Positions 8,803 through 17,052 of a DNA stretch of 64,000 bases are shown in pieces; the first letter of the stretch is position 1, and each line of letters opens with the position of its first letter. This DNA is from an uncultured Lachnospiraceae bacterium. Its GTDB lineage: Bacteria > Bacillota > Clostridia > Lachnospirales > Lachnospiraceae. The notes under the pieces were generated by a model. The model did no database searches. It was not told where the DNA came from and saw only the letters and a program-made list of their open reading frames with translations. Where the stretch lies: assembly GCA_910585635.1 (NCBI GenBank), contig CAJUFE010000002.1:62001-126000 (forward strand), given 5' to 3'. Made by a program: the position numbers and the translations under genes.

Positions 8803-11118
8803 TCACTGGTCCATCTCCGGTGTCTCTGACGTTTCCCGCAGGGCTTTAAGTGCATCAGAGGCCGCCTGCTCCCGCTCTTCCTCCGGGTGCTCCCGCTCCC
8901 ACTGGACCGCCATATCCTCCACCGTCTCTTCCGGATCCACGCTCTCCCTTGTTGCGTCCTCCGCCGCTTTTATGGACGCACGCTCTGCTTCCTCCTGTTC
9001 GGCTTCCATCAGCTCCCTCAGGGTCTCCTCCATCCTCTCTCCTGCCATCTGGTCCAGATCGTAGGCATATACACGGCTAAAGGCGATATCCGAGCTCCCA
9101 TAGCGCGCATCCTTTAAAAACCCGATCGAGACGATCTCATCGCCCAGCCTCCAGCTCCTGTACCAGTTCCCCTCTAACAAGGTCATGGTGTCCTGTCGGA
9201 GGACATCATAGTACACAAGCCCCTTATCCTGCAGGGTGAGCAGATAGCCCTGGCCAGAAGGCTCGAACACCGCCTGCCCCTTCATCTGCAGGGCGGCCAC
9301 CAGGCTGCCGTCCAGCGAAAGGGTGACGGGCAGCAGGTGCTCTTCCGTTATATACAGACCTCCATAGCCGTCATGTCCTCCCGGGAGATCCTCCTGGTTC
9401 TGCTGCTCAAAGGCCTGGTCATAGACCCCATCCCCTCCTGCGGGGACCTCCCGTATGTTCTTGAAGATGATCAGCGCCGTCGCCACAGGCGCCCCTTCTG
9501 TATGCCGGGCATCCGGACGGATCATGAGCTTTTGGGTATCGCTGGTCAGCAGAGCGGCCTTCTCCTCTCCGTTCACCCTGGCGCACAGGATGCGGACCTG
9601 CTCCTGTTCTCCCAATGCTCCGATCTCTTCCAGTCCCCCTCCGGGCAGGATCCAGTAGGCCTTCCCTCCTTTCCCGGTACACAGGATATCCTTCCCCACG
9701 CTGTTGCCCAGCCACTGGACCTTCTCCTTATCCAGGACCCAGTAGGTCTCGATATACGCGTTCTCCACCGGCGCGTAGCGGTGCCAGGTGTCCTTTCCAT
9801 AGTACTGGTCCACCTCCCAGGTCTCCCTTCGGGTCCCCACTGTGTTCCCTTCCCCGTCCTTCTCCTCCACCTCCCGGTACATGGTGACCGTCCGATAGAA
9901 CATAGCCCCATCATAGCGGACCTGGCCGACCCTGCCGTAAAGCTGGCTAAAATGCTTTTCATAAGGGATGAACTGCCGGTCCAGCTCCCTTCCCTCCTCC
10001 AGCCCCATGAAGGCCTGGTAAGCGTTTTCATCCGGGACAAAGGTACACATAGCCTCCTGGCTCTTGAACACCGGCTCTCCCTTCCACTCATAGACCGGGG
10101 TATCTGTGGGACCCAGCAGGTCTGCCCCGCTCCACCGGTCCGGCTCTTTCTCCAACACCTTTTCCCAGTCCTCATCCGGATCCGGCTCTTCTCCCTCCGG
10201 GAACTCCTTTCCTTCTGCCATATCCGCCCAGGCCTCCACCTGGCTTGTGAAGGCCTCATTTTCCTGGTGGGCCGTGGGGTGTAAGGCGTGGAACTCATAG
10301 ACCATGATAAGGCTCTCGACCTTATCCTCCATTTCTTTGTCCAGGTCCTCGATCTCCTTATCGGTCTCCTGCGGATCCCCCTTCTCCTTCTGCTCCTTCC
10401 CATCTCCTTTAGGGATATCCAGAAGCTCCTTTTCCACCGCCAGCTCCATATAGATCCTGTCCTCCCCGTCCGTGACCGCATGGACCAGGGAGATATCGGC
10501 CACATCCGGGTATTGACGGCGGATAAAGGTCTCGATATCTGCATGGAACTTCAGCTGGCCATCCATCTGGTACAGATAGCCCTCCCCGTTATCATAGACA
10601 AAGATCTCGCCTTCCCCCTCCCCTAGGTCACAGACCTGGAGGATAAAGGACTCCTTAGCGCCAGCCTCCCCTGCCACCGCTCTCTGGAAGGTTTTTTCGT
10701 GGAAGGGGGTAAAACTCCCGCTCTGGTAGTTATAAAGGGCCCCGCAATGGACCATCTCCCCCGTCTCCCGTCCGCCCTCCACACAGGTGGAATAGCCATA
10801 GACAAAGGTCCTGTCCTCTAAAAGGTCCCCTACCTGGAACTGTTCGATATCATCTGCTTCCTTGGAATGGCCGTCCTTGATCTGAAAGGCAGGCGGTCCC
10901 TGAAGGTCTTTGAACTTCTCCTCCAGGTCCTTCTCAAGGAGATCTGGGGGATCTTCTTCCGTTCCTTTCGCGATGGCCTCTCCAAACTCCCCGCTGGCCG
11001 CCACAGAGCTTTCGATCGCCTCTTGATCCACCTCCAGATCCCCTGCCAGAGAGCTGCAGCCTGTGAAAAAAACACTAACTGCACAGATGGTCCCTAAGAC
11101 CGCTGGTATCCTTTTCAT
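8803..11118 (-). CDS. Large acidic lipoprotein of unknown function
   Basis: 771 residues. The signal sequence ends in a lipobox (FFTGC at residues 16-20), so it is expected to be anchored on the outer face of the membrane. The body has many short beta-strand-like stretches separated by acidic loops (for example EEPDPDEDWEKVLEKEPDR), suggesting a repetitive beta structure. The last 80 residues form a strongly acidic, probably helical tail. I do not recognise a family. Start at 11118 has AGGAGG eight bases upstream; the frame stays open to 11301 but without a ribosome site. It lies directly downstream of the pilin-like gene, so it may be an outer component of the secretion-like apparatus (position only). 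Confidence 0.8.
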   Translation of the reverse strand: MKRIPAVLGTICAVSVFFTGCSSLAGDLEVDQEAIESSVAASGEFGEAIAKGTEEDPPDLLEKDLEEKFKDLQGPPAFQIKDGHSKEADDIEQFQVGDLLEDRTFVYGYSTCVEGGRETGEMVHCGALYNYQSGSFTPFHEKTFQRAVAGEAGAKESFILQVCDLGEGEGEIFVYDNGEGYLYQMDGQLKFHADIETFIRRQYPDVADISLVHAVTDGEDRIYMELAVEKELLDIPKGDGKEQKEKGDPQETDKEIEDLDKEMEDKVESLIMVYEFHALHPTAHQENEAFTSQVEAWADMAEGKEFPEGEEPDPDEDWEKVLEKEPDRWSGADLLGPTDTPVYEWKGEPVFKSQEAMCTFVPDENAYQAFMGLEEGRELDRQFIPYEKHFSQLYGRVGQVRYDGAMFYRTVTMYREVEEKDGEGNTVGTRRETWEVDQYYGKDTWHRYAPVENAYIETYWVLDKEKVQWLGNSVGKDILCTGKGGKAYWILPGGGLEEIGALGEQEQVRILCARVNGEEKAALLTSDTQKLMIRPDARHTEGAPVATALIIFKNIREVPAGGDGVYDQAFEQQNQEDLPGGHDGYGGLYITEEHLLPVTLSLDGSLVAALQMKGQAVFEPSGQGYLLTLQDKGLVYYDVLRQDTMTLLEGNWYRSWRLGDEIVSIGFLKDARYGSSDIAFSRVYAYDLDQMAGERMEETLRELMEAEQEEAERASIKAAEDATRESVDPEETVEDMAVQWEREHPEEEREQAASDALKALRETSETPEMDQ

Positions 11119-11386
11119 GGACTGCACCTCCTCTCCCAGATCTCCTAGCTCTCCACATGCGTTCCGCCCGGACCGTACCCTCTCTGGGGAGCCCCTTTCA
11201 GACCGGACAGCCCCGGGCTGACGCCCCCTGGGAAAATCTCTCCAGGCCGGGCAGCCCCGGACTGACACTCCCCGGGGAGGTCTTTTTGCACCAGCCCTCA
11301 CGGACAGCTCCGGCCAGGGGTGGCGGGCGCATGGACGCGCCCTGTCCGCCGCCTTGCCTTAAGCCTCCTATCCCGGGACGCCCTGC
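11119..11386. other. Intergenic, no gene; imperfect GC-rich duplication
   Basis: The stretch between the pilin-like and lipoprotein genes shows no convincing coding sequence. It holds an imperfect duplication of roughly 45 bp around 11190-11280 (shared core CAGCCCCGG, then CTGAC) like the other small tandem repeats of this window. Confidence 0.5.
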
Positions 11387-11689
11387 CTATGAGGCCGCGC
11401 CCACGCTGCTGGACATCCAGGACTGCATCGCGCCCATGCCCAGCTTCAGTACCACGATCAGCACGAAGATCAGCACAAAGCCTACGATCGCATTTTTTAA
11501 GCTGTTCTTTGCCTTCTCTCTGTCCTGGGGCTCTTCGGCCTTAGCCAGCTTAGCGCCCAGGATGATGCAGTAGATCGCGCCCAGCGCGCCTACGATCCCC
11601 AGTGCCGGTGTCAGCGCCATGTTCAGCAGATCGATGATCGGCTTGCTCACGGTTTCAAAGGGATTCGCTGTCAAGATCATAGTCAACAT
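11387..11689 (-). CDS. VirB2/TrbC-like pilin subunit (Maff2-like small membrane protein)
   Basis: 100 residues with two membrane helices separated by a short charged cytoplasmic loop (LAKAEEPQDREKAKNS). This is the architecture of VirB2/TrbC pilins and of the small Maff2-type proteins in clostridial conjugation modules. Helix 1 contains ALGIVGALGAIYCIILG and helix 2 AIVGFVLIFVLIVVLKLG. Start at 11689 (MLTMIL) has GGAGG seven bases upstream; ATG 11695 is too close to it. It lies between an Ig-like surface protein and a large lipoprotein in the array that also encodes VirB4-, VirB6- and VirD4-like proteins, supporting a pilus or channel role. Confidence 0.8.
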   Translation of the reverse strand: MLTMILTANPFETVSKPIIDLLNMALTPALGIVGALGAIYCIILGAKLAKAEEPQDREKAKNSLKNAIVGFVLIFVLIVVLKLGMGAMQSWMSSSVGAAS

Positions 11690-11811
11690 CTCCATTCCTC
11701 CTATCCTTTCATTTGATCTATTTGTATCCGCTCCCCTCCCGAAGGACCATGACCGCTCAGATACCCCGGACGGTCACGAGATCGCGCTCAAGGCGCAGGA
11801 GCGGGACAAAC

Positions 11812-13131
11812 CTATGATACCCGCATATCCCGCCGCAGGAAAAATAGATGCGTGCCCAGGAGCAGGAAGAGGATGATCCCTCCAACCATGATCCTGGGAT
11901 CCATCAGGCCGGTACTGGCCTTCAGCCGCAGGCGGTACTCCCGCCCGTTGCCGGCTTTATCCTCCACCACCAGATGGTAATAGCCTGCCACGGTCAGACG
12001 GTTGCCGGATGCGTAACCCTGCTCACCGTTGTAGCGCATACGGATCACGGTGTCCGGCTCGGATGGATGATACTCCACCATACCGGAGACCGTCTCCCCA
12101 TCCTTCCCTCCCAGCTCCTGAGAAAAGGAGAGGAAGGGCGCTGTGGTATCCCGGGTAAAGGCGGTCCAAGCCTCCATCCCCCCCAGCTCCTCGGATCGGT
12201 AGCAGATCTCGTAACGGCCGTCTCCTTTCAGGAAAAAGCAGCGGGGATCCTCCACCGCCTGGGGCATGCCATCCAGGGTGACGCTCTGGATCAGGAACCT
12301 CTCCGGCGCAGGGACCATGCCCATACGGCTGTCCGTCTCGCCCAGGATGCGGAAATAAAAGTGGCTCTCATAAAGCCCATAGTCCTCGTTCTGAGGGCTC
12401 TCCTCTGGCGGCTGGTAGGACAAGATCTGGACCTGGTAGTCCCCGGCCTCCGTAAAACGGCGGCTGCCGGTCAATGTGACGGAAAGCCCGCCATTCTCCA
12501 CGATCCCGATACAGCCAGCCGAGAGCGACAGCTCCACAGGCTGGCTGGCGGTCATCCCCTGGGGGACCGTGCTGGTAAAATAGCCTCCATTGGGGAAGAC
12601 GGAGCGGATCTTTCCATTTACAAGCTCCACCGTCAGCGGCGGGTCCACCACCTTTTCGATCTCCTCCTGCCCGTACGCGTAAGGCTCCCCCTGCAGCTCC
12701 TCCAGATAGGCTTGGATCAGCGCCTCCAGATCTTCCTCCGGATCCTCCCCCAGCTCTCCCCCCAGCTCTTCTCCCTCCAAGGCCGCTTCCCAGTCCTCCT
12801 CATCCATATCCTGCCCGGGGTCCTCAAAAAGGTCCACCGTGGAGAAGGTCTGCCGGGAAAAGGGTACCTGCAAGACCGCCATCCGGGGAGGCGCTGAAGG
12901 GAAAGGCTCCTGCAAGACCGTCATCCGGGGAGACGCTGAAGGGAGCTCCTGCAAGGCCGCCGCCAGGGATGGCTCTGTCCGGAAAGGTGCTTCCATAGAC
13001 GCCAGAGCCGTGTCCGCCCGGCCGATCCAGCAGACCGCCAGGAGCGCGGCCGGCAGAAAGCGCCGAAGGAGGCCGCATCCTGCGACCGTCCTTTTTTGCG
13101 CCTCCCGCCTAAAGTCAGCTGCTCTTCTCAT
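11812..13131 (-). CDS. Secreted single-pass surface protein with Ig-like domains (small paralogue)
   Basis: 439 residues. A signal segment (LLRRFLPAALLAVCWIG) is followed by a repeat-rich acidic stretch (residues 45-150; two diverged copies of LQEPFPSAPPRM), then beta-rich Ig-like modules with the hallmark RDTTAPFLSFSQ and VVEDKAGNGREY, and a C-terminal membrane helix (IMVGGIILFLLLGTHLFFL) ending in basic residues. This layout matches the 604-residue protein at 21143-22957 and suggests a paralogous pair displayed outside the cell and anchored at the C-terminus. Its start overlaps the end of the preceding small gene by 17 bases. Confidence 0.75.
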   Translation of the reverse strand: MRRAADFRREAQKRTVAGCGLLRRFLPAALLAVCWIGRADTALASMEAPFRTEPSLAAALQELPSASPRMTVLQEPFPSAPPRMAVLQVPFSRQTFSTVDLFEDPGQDMDEEDWEAALEGEELGGELGEDPEEDLEALIQAYLEELQGEPYAYGQEEIEKVVDPPLTVELVNGKIRSVFPNGGYFTSTVPQGMTASQPVELSLSAGCIGIVENGGLSVTLTGSRRFTEAGDYQVQILSYQPPEESPQNEDYGLYESHFYFRILGETDSRMGMVPAPERFLIQSVTLDGMPQAVEDPRCFFLKGDGRYEICYRSEELGGMEAWTAFTRDTTAPFLSFSQELGGKDGETVSGMVEYHPSEPDTVIRMRYNGEQGYASGNRLTVAGYYHLVVEDKAGNGREYRLRLKASTGLMDPRIMVGGIILFLLLGTHLFFLRRDMRVS

Positions 13132-13399
13132 AAGCGCCCTTCTCTTTCTCCCGCTCCTGCCCCAGCTGGCGGTCTAAGGCTTTCCCGGCCCGTTTCTGGG
13201 GCCGGGGGGAAGCCTTTGCCTCCATGGCCAGAAGCTCTTTATAGGTGATCCGCACCCGGGAGGGATCCTGGACCTGCTTTTCAGGCTCGCTCTTAAGCGG
13301 TCCTCCGCCCCCGGCCGCTCTGGCCGCTCTTTCCTTCCTCAGCTCCCCCAGCCGGATCTCCCACAATGCCCGGTTCTTCGAACTGTCAAAATATCCCAT
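13115..13399 (-). CDS. Small hydrophilic protein of unknown function
   Basis: 94 residues, highly charged, no membrane segment or signal peptide, so probably cytoplasmic. Begins MGYFDSSKNRALWEIRLGEL and ends in a Lys/Glu-rich tail. It starts 4 bases after the upstream lipoprotein stop and overlaps the next gene by 17 bases, so it is translated as part of the array, which argues that it is real. I do not recognise a family; an assembly or chaperone-like partner of the neighbouring machine is possible but unproven. Confidence 0.65.
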   Translation of the reverse strand: MGYFDSSKNRALWEIRLGELRKERAARAAGGGGPLKSEPEKQVQDPSRVRITYKELLAMEAKASPRPQKRAGKALDRQLGQEREKEKGAYEKSS

Positions 13400-13403
13400 A
13401 CGT

Positions 13404-14156
13404 TTATTCTGCCTCCAAAAACTGCCGGATCAGCACGTCGATCCCACTGATCAAAGTCTGACTGGCCTTATCGGCTACGACCACATACGCCTCCGGCTCC
13501 AGATCGGTCAGGTCCTGCACCTGGAGGGCCTCATCGGCCAGGAGGGCCTTCGCCTGCTCCTCATAACAGATGTAGGCGCGGATCTCATCGGCCTTGATGG
13601 CATCGGCGGCCGCCTCCGGGGACGAAAAGTCGGACACCCGGACCCCCTCCGCCTGGTACAGCTTCCCTCTGGTCTCCTCATCCAGGCCCTTTTCCACCCC
13701 CAGGAGGGAATCCTTAAGGGTGCCTGCCGTAAGGACATAGTCGCCTCTTTTTGTTACCGCATAAAAATAGCCTTTTCCATAGGGCGTGGAGAGCAGATAC
13801 TCCTCCGCCAGGCTGTTCCTTTCGTTGATGCAGCCAAGGGCGATGTCCGCCTCCCCCTGCCGGAGGGTCTCTAAGGCCTCATCCTGGCTGCAGACCTGGT
13901 AGGCGGGCGCTACACCCAGAGCCTGGGCGATGTAGGCGACCAGCTCCGGCTCCGTGCCTGCCAGCTCCTCGCCCTCCAGATGGGTGTACTGGCTCCCGGT
14001 CTCCACGATCGCCACCTTAAGGCTCCCGGCCGCCCGGATCTTCTCCACCGGGTCCTCTCCCTTTTTCGCGCAGCCTATACCGCCCAGGGCGGCCATACAG
14101 ACCAGGGCCAGCGCCGCTCTCCGAGCCGTCCTTTTTAGCCCTTTTTCTCTGTCCAT
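13404..14156 (-). CDS. Family 3 solute-binding-like lipoprotein
   Basis: 250 residues. A lipobox (GGIGC, residues 25-29) follows the signal helix. The mature part reads as a periplasmic-binding-protein type 2 fold: SLKVAIVETGSQYTHLEGE, then GTEPELVAYIAQALGV, EADIALGCINE, and LLGVEKGL. Family members usually deliver amino acids to an ABC transporter, but no permease or ATPase is nearby; it lies between VirB4-like and Ig-like genes. It could be a sensor or surface component instead. Start at 14156 has AAAGGAG eight bases upstream. Confidence 0.8.
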   Translation of the reverse strand: MDREKGLKRTARRAALALVCMAALGGIGCAKKGEDPVEKIRAAGSLKVAIVETGSQYTHLEGEELAGTEPELVAYIAQALGVAPAYQVCSQDEALETLRQGEADIALGCINERNSLAEEYLLSTPYGKGYFYAVTKRGDYVLTAGTLKDSLLGVEKGLDEETRGKLYQAEGVRVSDFSSPEAAADAIKADEIRAYICYEEQAKALLADEALQVQDLTDLEPEAYVVVADKASQTLISGIDVLIRQFLEAE

Positions 14157-14216
14157 CCCACATGCTCCTTTCTCTCAAACCCTTCGCCGGGCGTCCTCTA
14201 GGGCCTTCACGGCATA

Positions 14217-14355
14217 TCACCTGGCGTCTCTACAGCATCCCCTTCCCAGGCCTTGCCGGTGTCCCCTTCCCGGACCTCCACAGCCTCTCACCCGGCGCCT
14301 CTACAGCATTCCCATCCCAGGCTTTGCCGGCGTCCCCTTCCCGGACCTTCCCGCG
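14217..14355. repeat. Two-copy tandem repeat, about 71 bp
   Basis: In the gap between VirB4-like and solute-binding-like genes, a 71-base unit beginning TCACCTGGCGTCTCTACAGC at 14217 is repeated from 14288 with a few changes. No gene is supported in this gap. Confidence 0.7.
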
Positions 14356-17052
14356 CTATACCGTGAACAGACGCTCCATGTCCTGGGAGGCCTGGATATC
14401 GATCCCCGTCCGGCTGGAAGGCGAGGTGACCACAAAGGCCCGGCCCCGGCCATTGTTCACGATCTCTTCCTGCTCGCTCTCATTGATCGCTCCCGCCTTC
14501 TCATAGAGCTTGCACAGATCGTGCATGTCGTTGGGGGATAGGGGGAAGATGAAGGAATACTGGCAGGCGTTGATGATGGCCGTGGATTTCCTTGCCAGCT
14601 CCTCTGTCCCCACAAAGTCCGCGATGTTCTGGGTGATGATGATCTGCATCCCGTTGTATTTCCGGATCCGCTTGGCCAGCTGGTACATAAAGTCCAGGGC
14701 GATCGGATATTTGCTGTCGATGAACACATGGGCCTCGTCGATCACCACGATGATCTTCCGGTCCGCCCGGTAGCGGATGTTGTAGTCCCGGTTCTTGATG
14801 ATCTCGTTATCCAGCCACTTTAAGACCAGTAGCATCTGAGCATTGGCGATCATGTTGTTCTTGTTCGCCAAAAGGGACTGGAAGTTAAATACGATAAAGT
14901 TCTCGTTGGTGGAGATGGAGGCCGGTCCGTTCCACAGCAGGGCGTTCCGTCCGCCGGTGGCGAATTTGGAGATATAGTTTAAGAGCACCCTTAGGTTCTC
15001 CTTGCTGTACTCCCCGGTGGCCACCTGGTAATCGTTCAGGATCTTATCATACAGGTCGTCAAAGATCGGATAATCCTCCGGCTCCAGTCCACTAAGGTCC
15101 GTCTCCCCGTCGATCCCCTTGGACTCGTACATGCGCACGGTGATATTGTTTAAGTATTCCAGGGCGTCCGGCTCGATCCCCGGCAGGATCTGACGGTAAA
15201 ATTCCTCCAAAAACTGCAGGTGGGTGCTGAAGCTGGTGTTCACGCTCTCCTCTTCCTCCTCCCCCTCGTCCGAGAGACTGGCGATGATATGGAAGGGGTT
15301 TAAACGTCCCTGGGTGGCGCTGCCCACATCGATCAGCTTCCCGTGGAGGTTCTCCGCCAGACCGAAATACTCGTTCTCCGGGTCCAGGATGAAGATCTTG
15401 CTGTTATCGGCGGCAAGGTTCGCTAAGATCGTCTTGGTGGCGTAGGATTTTCCGCTGCCGGACTTCCCGATCACCACCATGTTGCTGTTGACCCGGTCCT
15501 TGCTGCGCACGAAAAAGTCGATGAACACCGGCTTCCCTCCGCTGCTGCCGATGCAGACCCCGTTAGGGTCGCTAAGGCTCTTGTTCACAAAGGGGAAGGC
15601 CGCCGCCACAGAGCTGGAGTGGATCCCCCGGCTCACCCGCCGGTACGCGTCATAGCCGGAGACCTGGGTGGAGGCATAGGTCTCAAACTGCTGGACATAG
15701 TTATCCGAGGAGCGGAAATTCTCCTCCGACAGCGCCCGCTTGATCTGCTTTTTAAGGGACATGGAGGGCAGGGCGCTCTTGGCCCTCTCTGCCGGTGGGA
15801 GCTCCATCTGCCGGGACAGCTCATAGTCATAGGCGGTCACATACAGGTTCACGTCAAGCAACGTCTCATTATCGCTCTGCAGCATGGCCAGCACCTCTGC
15901 CAGGGTGTCCACATGGGTCTGCAGCTCCATCAGACGGCTGGTCTTCCCGGTGGAATTAGCCTGCTCCCGCAGCTCGTCGATCGCCCGGTCGATCTGGCGT
16001 ATGCCCTTGTAGCGGTCCACCATCTTCATCTTCATGATCACCCTGGTGCCGGGCCGGTTAAAGATGCGGCTGCCCCAGGCATTGCCCACGATCGTGGGAT
16101 AATCGGTGATGCGGAAGTTGTGGGTGACCAGGTCGTCGTACTGGATGGTCCTGCTGGTGAAGCGGATCTCCTTGGGCAAGATCCAGTCCATATATGCCTC
16201 CTTCCGGAGCGCGGCCGCCTCCCGCTCGTCAAAGTCCTGGGTATACTGATACTTTAAGAACACCGCCAGCTCCTTCTCCGAGAGGATGTGGCATTCCATG
16301 TCGTCGCTGTTCATGGTGCTCAGCATGTTCTCGGCCTGCCCCCGCAGAAGGTCCTTGTCCTTGTGGAAGAAGACCAGGTAATGGAAGGGGATATAGACCT
16401 TATCCTTTTCGTTGATATACCGGATCTGCTCCATGCGGTCATAGATGATCCCCACACGGGTGGTCAGCTCCTCCTCGTCCAGCATGCCATTGACAAAGGC
16501 CTCCTCCAGGGCCCGGATCTTCCTCTGCTCGGTCTCGATAAAGGAGTCGTAGAGCACAGGACGGTCGATCTTCACCAGTGCCGCCGTCTCCGTGCCGGAG
16601 ATCGTCCGCAGTACCGAGCCAAAGACCTGATCGATCATCTGATCCTGCCGCTGGAGGGTGTAGAACTTAAATTCCACGTCCGGGATCTGGACCACGATCC
16701 CGCAGTACTCCCCGGCATACTCGATGAACTCCCCGTCGATCCCGGTAAAGGGCGTGATATCCCGCACCGTGGGCATGCCCTTTTTCGCCGGCTCCTCCTT
16801 AAACTGGCGGAAACGGGCCAGATATTTTAACAGGTTATAGAGCATCATGTAGGCCTTTTCCCCGTCCACCGGGACCACGGAGGCTCCGAACAGCACCGCC
16901 ACGCCCGCGCCGATCCACAGCCGGAAGGGCAGGTTGGAGAAGACCACCGAGATCACGATCGAGATCCCGATGATGCCCACGATCACATCCGGGACCTCAA
17001 CACCCTTAAAAAACTCCATGGCTACCTTGGTCTTTTTCGGTATGATCCTCAT
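14356..17052 (-). CDS. PrgI-fused VirB4-like type IV secretion ATPase
   Basis: 898 residues. The N-terminus has two membrane helices (IVGIIGISIVISVVFS and LWIGAGVAVLFGASVV) of the PrgI type, followed by a VirB4/TraC body. Walker A is VIGKSGSGKSYATK near residue 525, followed by IFILDPENEYFGL; Walker B is IIVVIDEAHVFID near 765; a motif with Gln follows in MQIIITQNIADF. Family length is usual for PrgI-VirB4 fusions. The protein energises pilus or channel assembly at the inner face of the membrane. ATG overlaps the stop of the VirB6-like gene by four bases (ATGA), so the two are coupled. Confidence 0.95.
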   Translation of the reverse strand: MRIIPKKTKVAMEFFKGVEVPDVIVGIIGISIVISVVFSNLPFRLWIGAGVAVLFGASVVPVDGEKAYMMLYNLLKYLARFRQFKEEPAKKGMPTVRDITPFTGIDGEFIEYAGEYCGIVVQIPDVEFKFYTLQRQDQMIDQVFGSVLRTISGTETAALVKIDRPVLYDSFIETEQRKIRALEEAFVNGMLDEEELTTRVGIIYDRMEQIRYINEKDKVYIPFHYLVFFHKDKDLLRGQAENMLSTMNSDDMECHILSEKELAVFLKYQYTQDFDEREAAALRKEAYMDWILPKEIRFTSRTIQYDDLVTHNFRITDYPTIVGNAWGSRIFNRPGTRVIMKMKMVDRYKGIRQIDRAIDELREQANSTGKTSRLMELQTHVDTLAEVLAMLQSDNETLLDVNLYVTAYDYELSRQMELPPAERAKSALPSMSLKKQIKRALSEENFRSSDNYVQQFETYASTQVSGYDAYRRVSRGIHSSSVAAAFPFVNKSLSDPNGVCIGSSGGKPVFIDFFVRSKDRVNSNMVVIGKSGSGKSYATKTILANLAADNSKIFILDPENEYFGLAENLHGKLIDVGSATQGRLNPFHIIASLSDEGEEEEESVNTSFSTHLQFLEEFYRQILPGIEPDALEYLNNITVRMYESKGIDGETDLSGLEPEDYPIFDDLYDKILNDYQVATGEYSKENLRVLLNYISKFATGGRNALLWNGPASISTNENFIVFNFQSLLANKNNMIANAQMLLVLKWLDNEIIKNRDYNIRYRADRKIIVVIDEAHVFIDSKYPIALDFMYQLAKRIRKYNGMQIIITQNIADFVGTEELARKSTAIINACQYSFIFPLSPNDMHDLCKLYEKAGAINESEQEEIVNNGRGRAFVVTSPSSRTGIDIQASQDMERLFTV

